Source: Candidatus Krumholzibacteriia bacterium
Lineage (GTDB): Bacteria; Krumholzibacteriota; Krumholzibacteriia; WVZY01; JAKEHA01
DNA: 64,000 nucleotides
Direction: 5' to 3'
NCBI GenBank assembly: GCA_029865265.1
Contig: JAOUHG010000015.1
Coordinates: 1-64,000, forward strand
Of the stretch, positions 41,868 to 48,800 are shown piece by piece (positions within the stretch are counted from its first letter, which is position 1; each line of letters begins with the position of its first letter). A program made the translations under genes and the position numbers. Below the pieces are notes generated by a model. It ran no database searches and was not told the DNA's origin. It saw nothing but the letters and a program-made list of their open reading frames with translations.

Positions 41868-43119
41868 GGAACATCCGGTTTTCTTGGAGGCAGTCGCACA
41901 GTTCTTCGTAGACGGGGCGGAGCGACTCACGCGGGAGGCCGAGTTTTTCGGCCACATCGGTATTCTCGCCCGCGACGGCACGCACAATGCGTCGCGCCAG
42001 CGTGCCCTCGCGGAGAATGACGCCCAGCGCCTCCTGCCACGCGTTCGAGAACTCGGGTGCGTTTGCGATCACCGCCCCGGCCAGGTGGTCCCACACTTCT
42101 CCGGCGGTGACACTCTTGGCGCGGATGCCAAAGGCATCGAGGTAGTCGGTGTCGGTGATGCGGGCGCGCTCCGCGTCCCGGGTGGTGGCGAGCAAAACGG
42201 CGTTCAGCGGTTCGGTGGGGAACGCCATCTGGCGCGCCAGTGTCTGCCACTTCTCTGCCACCAGTGCGCGCAGCACGGAGACGATGGCGTGCGTGACCGC
42301 CATGTCGGCGGTGGGGCTTTCCTGAATATCAATGATGCGGATCTCGATGGCGTCGCGCTGGAAGCGGGCGATGGCGCCGCGCGCATTGAGCCACTCGTCC
42401 TGCAGCGTTTCCTCCGGATCGACGGGCGCGATGGCCGCGTAGATGGGGCCGAGGATCTTCTCCTCGTAGTCGCGCTTCGTGTAGACCGGTTCCGGGATCA
42501 CGCTGCCGGTAATAATGGGGATCGTCTTCTGGTTCTCGCGGTAATACTTCATGCGGCTGTCCATCAGGCCGGTGAGGCGGCCCTCGAGAATCGGCGAGCT
42601 GGCCGCGAGCGCCGGAATCAGCGGCAGCACCAGGCGGATGGCCGCGTGCAGGCGGCCGAACTCGTCGTCGCCGTGGAAGGGAAGATTCAGATGCACGCAC
42701 TGCAGGTTCGACCAGCCGTGCCCCTTGCACCCAAACACGCGGTCGTAGGCCGCGTAGACCTCATTGTACTCGTGCGGCCACAGCTTCGTTTCCCGGGCGG
42801 GATTCATCCACGGGTGCGCGGCGGTGGGCATCAGGCGGCCTCCCACCGGAACCAGAATGTCTTCAATGGAGGAAACGTCGCGCGCGAAGGCGGCGTCCAG
42901 CCCGCGCAGCGCCGCGGCCGGCCCGTTGGTCTTGAGTTCGATGACGTGGTTGACCAGCTCATTGGACCACGCCAGGTCGCCCCGCTCGATCTCGGAGACG
43001 TAGTCGCCGGCCACGGCGAGCAGCACCTGGTCGGTGGCGGGGAACACGTCCAGCGAGTCCGCGCGCACGATCATGTACTCCAGCTCGACGCCGTAGCCCT
43101 CGAAGAGGTGCAGCCCCAC
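41854..43119 (-). CDS. GCS2-family carboxylate-amine ligase (YbdK-like)
   Basis: This 421-aa protein has the glutamate-cysteine ligase 2 signature. It opens with FEGYGVELEYMIVRADSLDVFP and continues with HPWMNP, HGWSNLQCVHLNLPF, a helical middle and AIEIRIIDIQESPTADMAVT. The family joins an amine to a carboxylate with ATP through an acyl phosphate. The start is GTG 43119, two bases after the stop of the ATP-grasp gene. With a second amide-forming enzyme next door it probably acts in stepwise peptide-like assembly. Glutathione synthesis itself is less likely, because neither partner resembles glutathione synthetase. Confidence 0.9.
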   Translation of the reverse strand: MGLHLFEGYGVELEYMIVRADSLDVFPATDQVLLAVAGDYVSEIERGDLAWSNELVNHVIELKTNGPAAALRGLDAAFARDVSSIEDILVPVGGRLMPTAAHPWMNPARETKLWPHEYNEVYAAYDRVFGCKGHGWSNLQCVHLNLPFHGDDEFGRLHAAIRLVLPLIPALAASSPILEGRLTGLMDSRMKYYRENQKTIPIITGSVIPEPVYTKRDYEEKILGPIYAAIAPVDPEETLQDEWLNARGAIARFQRDAIEIRIIDIQESPTADMAVTHAIVSVLRALVAEKWQTLARQMAFPTEPLNAVLLATTRDAERARITDTDYLDAFGIRAKSVTAGEVWDHLAGAVIANAPEFSNAWQEALGVILREGTLARRIVRAVAGENTDVAEKLGLPRESLRPVYEELCDCLQENRMFHAAG

Positions 43120-43121
43120 GC

Positions 43122-44579
43122 CTACTCCCCGCGCAGCCGCAGGATCCTGCGATGGATGGATTTCATGATCTTCAGATACACCACGTCGCCCACCAGCTTG
43201 TCCTCGTAGCCCGCCTCGATGCTGGGGTTGTCATTCACTTCGATCAGGAAGAAGTCCGAGCCGCGTTGCTTGACGTCCACGCCGTACAGCCCGTCTCCCA
43301 TGAGGTTGGCGGCGGCCACACTCAGGCGTACCGCCTCGCGCGGCGCGCGGCGCATGGCCACCGGCTCCACGCGCCCGCCGCGCAGTCCGCCCTTCTTGGT
43401 CTGCTTGAGGATCTGCCAGTGGTGGCGGGCCATGAAGTAGCGGCACACGTAGATGGGCTTGCCTTCCAGAACGCCCACGCGCCAGTCGAAGTCGGTGGGC
43501 ATGAACTCCTGCGCGATGAGCAGATCGGAACTGGCCAGCCGGCGTTCGATTTCCTCGTCGAGCTCGGCCCGCGTCTTCGCCTTCACCACGCCCTGCGAGA
43601 AAGCGCTGTCCGGCTGTTTCAGGATGCAGGGGAGCCCCAGCGTGTCCGCCACCTGGTTGGCGTTGTCCCGGTGGACGATCATGGTGCGCGGCATGGGCAG
43701 ATTGTTGCGTTCGAAGGTCTCCGCCAGGAATACCTTGTTGCTGCAGCGGATGATGGACTCGGGGTCGTCGATGACCGCCAGCCCCTCGGCGGCTGCGCGG
43801 CGCGCAAAGCGGTAGGTGTGGTGGTTGACCGCGGTGGTCTCGCGGATGAACAGCGCGTCGAACTCCGCCACGCGGCGGTAGTCCTCGCGCGTGATGAGGT
43901 CGGTGTCCATCCCCACCTTCTCCGCCGCCTTGCAGAACTTACGCAAGGCGCGCGCGTCCGAGGGCGGGTCGTGCTCGTCGGGGTTGTAGAGGATGGCCAG
44001 GTCGTACTGGAATCGTTTGCTCCTTCGCGGGGTGCGGTCGAGCTTGAGGAAGTACGACCCGGCCGCGGAAATCACGAAGGGGCGCTGCCAGTCCGGGATG
44101 TCCTTTACCGCGATGGGGTCGACGCTGTCGAGCTCCCACTTCTTCCGGTGGACAAAGTGCGCGCGCAGGAGCGGCGCCTCGAAATAGTTGAACAACTGCC
44201 GGGCGAGGCGTTCGTAGGTCTTGGCCAACGGCTTTCCGAAATAGATGCTGAGCTGGTACTCCTTCGTCTTCAGGTGGGACAGGCTTTTCTGGATCAGGCC
44301 GTCCAGGTCCTCCGAGCGGATGCGGAAAATGGCGTCGGTGCGCATGTCCTGCAGCGTCATGATGCTGGGGATGGCGCGATGCCCGCGTGCCTCCGCCAGC
44401 AGCGACACGTAGTAGCCGTTGCTCATATAGCGGTACGACCGGCACAGGTTGAACACCTTCGCGTTGTTGATCTTGCTGTACTCGCTGTCGGAGAGGTAGG
44501 CGCGCGCGGACACTACCTCGACGCCGGGAATCTGTAACGGCCAGTTGTCGGGATTATTGACGACGATCAGACGCGACAT
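43122..44579 (-). CDS. RimK-like ATP-grasp ligase with RLAN-type N-terminus
   Basis: This 485-aa protein has an N-terminal region of ~210 residues (VNNPDNWPLQIPGVEVVSARAYL ... FNLCRSYRYMSNGYYVSLLAEARGHR). That matches the RLAN domain found before certain RimK-like ligases. The ATP-grasp core (~215-480) includes FIRETTAVNHHTYRFAR, PCILKQPDSAFSQGV, RVGVLEGKPIYVCRY and the metal-binding IEVNDNPSIEAGYED. It should ligate amino acids to a carboxylate with ATP. It sits six bases from the C39-like peptidase gene and two from the GCS2 gene. Confidence 0.9.
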   Translation of the reverse strand: MSRLIVVNNPDNWPLQIPGVEVVSARAYLSDSEYSKINNAKVFNLCRSYRYMSNGYYVSLLAEARGHRAIPSIMTLQDMRTDAIFRIRSEDLDGLIQKSLSHLKTKEYQLSIYFGKPLAKTYERLARQLFNYFEAPLLRAHFVHRKKWELDSVDPIAVKDIPDWQRPFVISAAGSYFLKLDRTPRRSKRFQYDLAILYNPDEHDPPSDARALRKFCKAAEKVGMDTDLITREDYRRVAEFDALFIRETTAVNHHTYRFARRAAAEGLAVIDDPESIIRCSNKVFLAETFERNNLPMPRTMIVHRDNANQVADTLGLPCILKQPDSAFSQGVVKAKTRAELDEEIERRLASSDLLIAQEFMPTDFDWRVGVLEGKPIYVCRYFMARHHWQILKQTKKGGLRGGRVEPVAMRRAPREAVRLSVAAANLMGDGLYGVDVKQRGSDFFLIEVNDNPSIEAGYEDKLVGDVVYLKIMKSIHRRILRLRGE

Positions 44580-44585
44580 GATGGA

Positions 44586-45296
44586 TCACCGGCGATGACG
44601 TTTGGGGGTTATCACAAGCAGGTTGGCGTCGTAGGTGAGTACGCCCAACAGGATGGAACAGATGAGCCGGTTGATGCCCACCTCGTAGTAGCGCGCCTTG
44701 CGCGGATTCGCCTGGTAGGGGTCGGCCACCAGGACGTCGCGCGAATCCATGTCGTATCCGCACAGGACCACGAAGTGCCCGGTCGGCAAACCACGCACGT
44801 CATCGGCGTCGTTGCGCGGGCCGTACTCGCGCGCGGTTTGATACAGATAGGTTGAGCTCAGGCCGGTAATGACGGGGATCGATCCGCGTACGTAGCGCCG
44901 GATCAACTTGGGAGACAGCTCCGAAAAGCGAATCTCTCCGCCCAGCTCCATGAACTCGATGTAGGCGCGCGACGCCACCTTGAGTCTGCGCTGTTGCTTG
45001 ACCGCCATCTGTTGCCGCAACCGATCGATCAGTTCGGCGCTGCTCAGGGCGCTCCACGTGGGATCGAAGACGGCGAGGTTGTAGTTGTACAACGTCACCT
45101 TGTATCCCCGGCGCAGGGCGTGGCAACCCAGTAACACACCCAGCGTGCCGCCACCCTCCAACTGTTCGACTTCCCGCATCAGTCTTGCGAGGTCAAGTGC
45201 ATCGCCGTAGTGGCGGTACACCGCGTGCAGGCAGGTGGCGCCGCAGCTCACGTCGTCCGGCTGCGGCATCATGTCCAGTTTCAGTCGTCTTTGCAC
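44586..45296 (-). CDS. C39-like papain-fold peptidase
   Basis: This 236-aa protein has the catalytic Cys18 in DVSCGATCLHAVYRHYG and a His in LPTGHFVVLCGYDMDSRDVLVADPYQ, the C39 pattern. It lacks transporter domains and a signal peptide, so it should act in the cytoplasm. It lies between trmB and the RimK-like gene, so it probably processes a peptide substrate or product of the ligases. The GTG start at 45296 is preceded by TAGGAT with a 6-base gap, fitting a leaderless transcript, although AGGAT could also act as a weak ribosome site. Confidence 0.87.
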   Translation of the reverse strand: MQRRLKLDMMPQPDDVSCGATCLHAVYRHYGDALDLARLMREVEQLEGGGTLGVLLGCHALRRGYKVTLYNYNLAVFDPTWSALSSAELIDRLRQQMAVKQQRRLKVASRAYIEFMELGGEIRFSELSPKLIRRYVRGSIPVITGLSSTYLYQTAREYGPRNDADDVRGLPTGHFVVLCGYDMDSRDVLVADPYQANPRKARYYEVGINRLICSILLGVLTYDANLLVITPKRHRR

Positions 45297-45302
45297 GGGG
45301 GT

Positions 45303-45308
45303 ATCCTA
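45303..45308 (-). promoter_or_regulatory. TAGGAT -10 box 6 nt before a start codon (leaderless type)
   Basis: On the minus strand TAGGAT (45308-45303) is followed by six bases and the GTG at 45296. It would give the amidoligase genes a promoter separate from trmB. Confidence 0.45.
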
Positions 45309-45351
45309 ATCCGGGAAGCCGGTTTTGTGGAGCAGGAACTTGAGCGGGGGG

Positions 45352-45975
45352 CTACTTCACCAGTTCCAGATAATAAAGATCGCGGCCCCAGCGGGCGTAC
45401 TTGGCCTCGAAGTGGGTCTGCACACCGGGATCCATGATGCGCTGGTTGCGCTGCTCGGTGGTGTTGCTCCACAGGGTATCTCCCGCCTCGACCAGCGCGC
45501 GGCGGAAGGCAATGAAGTAGTCGAAGTTGTCCGTGGCCAGTTCCAGGCGGCCGCCGGTCTTGAGCCGCTCGTGGAGGCGCTTGAAGAAGGCGGGCGTGAG
45601 CAGGCGGCGCTTGTGGTGCCTGCGCTTGTGCCACGGGTCGGGAAAGTAGATATGGAAGACCTCGATGCTGTCCAGGGGGACCAGGTGCGAGACCACTTCC
45701 TCGGCTTCCGCCTTATAGAAGAGAAGGTTCGTGATCCCGTGGCGTTCGGCGCGCTCCACCCCTTCGCGCAGGAAACGCCAGCGGTAGTCGATGCCGAGGA
45801 AGTTCCGGTCCGGGTGACGCGCGGCGCGATGAAGGAGAAACCGCCCGCGGCCTGAGCCGATTTCAATTTCGAGCGGCTGTTGCACGGAAAACAGCTCGAA
45901 CACGGTCCCTTCGTAGGACCGGTCCAGTAGTCTTTGCGGAGAGCGCGGTCTTGAATCGTCGAGTTTGTGGCTCAC
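45352..45975 (-). CDS. trmB: tRNA (guanine-N7-)-methyltransferase TrmB
   Basis: This 207-aa protein methylates G46 of tRNA with SAM. Motifs are EIEIGSGRGRFLLHRA for SAM binding, FLGIDYRWRFLREG, and the family-specific VFHIYFPDPWHKRRHHKRRL. Near the C-terminus TEQRNQRIMDPGVQTHFEAKY contributes the conserved T-x-F/YE segment. The GTG at 45975 is chosen because a perfect TATAAT lies exactly six bases upstream; the 18-residue in-frame extension to 46029 runs across that promoter. The mRNA should therefore be leaderless. Confidence 0.93.
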   Translation of the reverse strand: MSHKLDDSRPRSPQRLLDRSYEGTVFELFSVQQPLEIEIGSGRGRFLLHRAARHPDRNFLGIDYRWRFLREGVERAERHGITNLLFYKAEAEEVVSHLVPLDSIEVFHIYFPDPWHKRRHHKRRLLTPAFFKRLHERLKTGGRLELATDNFDYFIAFRRALVEAGDTLWSNTTEQRNQRIMDPGVQTHFEAKYARWGRDLYYLELVK

Positions 45976-45981
45976 GAACCT

Positions 45982-45987
45982 ATTATA
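45982..45987 (-). promoter_or_regulatory. trmB -10 box, leaderless arrangement
   Basis: On the minus strand TATAAT (45987-45982), the ideal -10 hexamer, is followed by AGGTTC and the GTG start. No good -35 is visible at 16-18 bases. Confidence 0.65.
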
Positions 45988-46013
45988 GCGCACAAGCGTC
46001 ATCATGTTGTAGC

Positions 46014-46042
46014 TGGACGACTTACACATGTTAATGTACTAT
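46014..46042 (+). promoter_or_regulatory. Aminotransferase operon promoter, leaderless arrangement
   Basis: TGGACG (46014-46019), 17 bases and TACTAT (46037-46042) are followed by six bases and the ATG at 46049. It diverges from the trmB promoter within about 60 bases. Confidence 0.6.
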
Positions 46043-46048
46043 GGGCAT

Positions 46049-47374
46049 ATGAAAGCAATCAAATCTTCCCGGGCGGAGCAACTGCTCGAGCGGCGCAGGA
46101 ACGTCGTTGCCAGCGGGGTGGGGGTTTTCAATACGGCCACGGCGGCGAGTGCCTCGGGTGCCGTGATTATCGATGTAGACGGAAATGAACTGATCGATTT
46201 CGCGGGTGGTATCGGCGTGGTCAACGCCGGCCACTGTCCGCCCCCGGTCGTCGAGGCCATCGTCGATCAGGCCCGGCGGTTCCTGCATACGAGCTTCAAC
46301 GTCGTCACCTACGAACCATACGTGGCGCTCTGCGAGAAACTGACCGAGATCGTTCCCCACGGCGAAAAGACCAAGGCCATGCTGGTGAGCACGGGCGCGG
46401 AGGCGGTTGAAAACGCCATCAAAATTGCGCGCCAGGCCACGCGGCGCAGCGGGATTCTCTGTTTCACCGACGCATTCCACGGCCGCACCATGATGGCGAT
46501 GTCGCTGACCAGCAAGGTTGGCTACAAGCTCCACTGCGGTCCGTTTGCGCCCGGCGTCTACCGCCTGCCGTTTCCCAATGCCTATCGATACAAGGGTTCG
46601 ATGGACGAAGACGCGTTCGTAGACGCGGAGATCGCGCGGCTCCACGAGAGTTCGCACAACACCATTGATCCCCGGGATCTCGCAGCGGTCATCATCGAGG
46701 TCGTGCAGGGTGAGGGCGGTTTCAACGTGGCCCCCCGGCGCTACATCGAGGCGCTGCGCGCGTACTGCGATGAGCACGACGTCGTTCTCATATTCGACGA
46801 AGTTCAGTCCGGGTTCGCCCGCACCGGCCGCTGGTCCGCGTGGGAACACTTCGGCGTTACACCGGACATCTCGACGTACGCGAAGTCGCTGGGCTCGGGC
46901 CTTCCCATCGCCGCGGTGGTGGGCAAGGCACATATCATGGACGCGGCTGCCTCGGGAACCATCGGCGGAACCTATATCGGGAGTCCCGTTTGCAGCGCGG
47001 CCGCCCTGGCGACGATCGAGTACATGCAGAAGATCGATCTCAACCGGCGTGGAACAGAGGTCGGCAAGGTGATCGCAGTCCGGTTTGGCAAGATGAAGGC
47101 CCGCCACCCGGAAATTGGAGACGTCCGCGGCCTCGGGGCCATGATGGCAATGGAATTCGTCAAGAACGGCGACCCCCGGCAGCCGGACGGGGAACTGTGC
47201 GATCGCGTAGTCAGTGAGTGTGCGCGGCGCGGGCTGGTGCTGGTGAGCGCCGGCACCCACAAGAACATCATCCGGGTTCTGGGCCCGCTGGTGATTACCG
47301 ACGAGAATCTCGCGAAGGGGCTCGATATCCTGGAAGCCGTGGTGGATGAAGTAACCAGAGGAAAGACCGCATGA
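46049..47374 (+). CDS. Class III PLP-dependent aminotransferase (GABA/putrescine type)
   Basis: This ~441-aa protein has the class III pattern. VIIDVDGNELIDFAGGIGVVNAGHC opens the fold, and STGAEAVENAIKIARQATRR binds phosphate. LIFDEVQSGFARTGRW carries the Asp that pairs with the PLP nitrogen, and STYAKSLGSGLPIAAV carries Lys279. Such enzymes move the terminal amino group of GABA, ornithine or putrescine to a keto acid. The Orn/Lys/Arg decarboxylase and aldehyde dehydrogenase downstream fit putrescine or a related diamine. ATG 46049 is chosen over upstream ATGs at 46028 and 46034 because these overlap the promoter. It overlaps the nitrilase start (ATGA). Confidence 0.9.
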   Translation: MKAIKSSRAEQLLERRRNVVASGVGVFNTATAASASGAVIIDVDGNELIDFAGGIGVVNAGHCPPPVVEAIVDQARRFLHTSFNVVTYEPYVALCEKLTEIVPHGEKTKAMLVSTGAEAVENAIKIARQATRRSGILCFTDAFHGRTMMAMSLTSKVGYKLHCGPFAPGVYRLPFPNAYRYKGSMDEDAFVDAEIARLHESSHNTIDPRDLAAVIIEVVQGEGGFNVAPRRYIEALRAYCDEHDVVLIFDEVQSGFARTGRWSAWEHFGVTPDISTYAKSLGSGLPIAAVVGKAHIMDAAASGTIGGTYIGSPVCSAAALATIEYMQKIDLNRRGTEVGKVIAVRFGKMKARHPEIGDVRGLGAMMAMEFVKNGDPRQPDGELCDRVVSECARRGLVLVSAGTHKNIIRVLGPLVITDENLAKGLDILEAVVDEVTRGKTA

Positions 47375-48288
47375 AGCCGTTCTCCATTGCCGGCATCCAG
47401 ATGCCGGTATCAGCGAGCCACAGCAACGTGGCCGACATGACTTCGCAGCTCGACGTGCTCATGGCGGTGTATCCCTGGGTTCAGATGGTGGTGTTCAGCG
47501 AGTTGTGTCCTTTCGGCCCGCTGATCCACAATGCGCTGGCATTTCCCAACGAAGTGGAGGCGCATTTCCAGTCCGTAGCGCGCAAACACGGAATCTGGCT
47601 GATTCCAGGTTCGATGTTTCGCACCGAGGGCGGCAGAGTGTTCAATACCGCGACGGTCATCGATCCGCATGGTGAGGTGGTCGGGCGCTACGACAAGCAG
47701 TTTCCGTTCTACCCTTACGAGGTGGGTGTGACGGGGGGGACCGAGTTTCTCATCTGGGATGTGCCCGAAGTGGGCCGTTTTGGAATCTCCATCTGCTACG
47801 ACATGTGGTTCCCGGAGACGTCGCGAACCCTGTCGGTACAGGGGGTCGAGGTGCTGCTCCATCCCACGTTGACCGCCACCATGGACCGGGATGTGGAACT
47901 CGCGATAGCGCAGGCGACGGCGGCGTGCAACCAGTGCTTCATCTTCGACATCAATGGGCTCGGCGACGGCGGGACCGGACGCTCCATCGTGTGCGGGCCG
48001 GATGGCCGGGTGCTCTACCTGGCCAGCACCGGGCCCGAAATGATACCGGTCGAGATCGACATGGAACGCGTGCAGCGCAGCCGGGAGCACGGTCTGCTGC
48101 GTCTGGGGCAGCCGCTCAAGAGTTTTCGTGAACGGCGCGTCCACTTTGATATCTACGATGCCGGCCGCGAACTCCCCTATCTCAAGACGCTCGGGCCGTT
48201 GATCAAGCCGATGCGTCTGGAGAAGCTGCAGCAGGCCCACGGCGCCGCATCCGATGAGCCGCCGCCGGGTGGGAAGCCCGGCGCATGA
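47371..48288 (+). CDS. Carbon-nitrogen hydrolase (nitrilase superfamily)
   Basis: This 305-aa protein carries the full catalytic set: Glu44 (VVFSELCPFG), Lys109 (RYDKQFPFYPYE) and Cys142 (GISICYDMWFPE). It should hydrolyse an amide or carbamoyl group. In this operon a carbamoyl- or gamma-glutamyl-polyamine amide is a natural guess; the related AguB enzyme cleaves N-carbamoylputrescine. The start overlaps the aminotransferase stop by four bases, so the two are translationally coupled. Confidence 0.9.
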   Translation: MKPFSIAGIQMPVSASHSNVADMTSQLDVLMAVYPWVQMVVFSELCPFGPLIHNALAFPNEVEAHFQSVARKHGIWLIPGSMFRTEGGRVFNTATVIDPHGEVVGRYDKQFPFYPYEVGVTGGTEFLIWDVPEVGRFGISICYDMWFPETSRTLSVQGVEVLLHPTLTATMDRDVELAIAQATAACNQCFIFDINGLGDGGTGRSIVCGPDGRVLYLASTGPEMIPVEIDMERVQRSREHGLLRLGQPLKSFRERRVHFDIYDAGRELPYLKTLGPLIKPMRLEKLQQAHGAASDEPPPGGKPGA

Positions 48289-48371
48289 TGCCGGTGAGCG
48301 TCTGGTCGCCCGGGAGCTCGATGATCTCAGCATCTCAATTGTAGGGAGAACCATATCGAAGGAGGATTACC

Positions 48372-48794
48372 ATGGGAGCAACAGGCCGCAAAGGCAAGAC
48401 GACGAAGGCCAGAAGCATGCAGCCGCGCCTCAAGGACTACGTGAGCTGGTTTGAGATTCCCGCCCACAATTTTCAACGCGCCGTGACGTTCTACAGTCAC
48501 ATTTACGACATCAAGATGGAAACCGCAGAGATGAGTGGTTACGCCATGGCTTTCTTCCCGGCGGTAAACGGGGTCGGCGGGGCGGTGGTGGTGGGAGACG
48601 GCTGCATCCCGTCGGACACCGGCACACTGGTATACCTGAACGCCGGCACCAGGCTCGATGAGATTCTGGCCCGCATAGAGCCCGCCGGGGGCAGGGTTGT
48701 GATGGGCAGGACCCTGATAAGCGACGACGCCGGCTACTTTGCGCTGTTCATCGACACCGAGGGCAACAAGCTTGCCCTCCATTCCAAGAAGTAG
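48372..48794 (+). CDS. VOC-family (glyoxalase-like) protein
   Basis: This 140-aa protein has a basic start followed by a glyoxalase/VOC half: YVSWFEIPAHNFQRAVTFYSHIYDIKME, GAVVVGDG and GYFALFIDTEGNKLALHSKK. It is usually dimeric, with a metal site that varies by family; no activity can be named. An excellent GAAGGAGG lies upstream of the ATG. The 83-base gap after the nitrilase shows no terminator, so it is likely in the same operon. Confidence 0.83.
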   Translation: MGATGRKGKTTKARSMQPRLKDYVSWFEIPAHNFQRAVTFYSHIYDIKMETAEMSGYAMAFFPAVNGVGGAVVVGDGCIPSDTGTLVYLNAGTRLDEILARIEPAGGRVVMGRTLISDDAGYFALFIDTEGNKLALHSKK

Positions 48795-48800
48795 ATCCAT

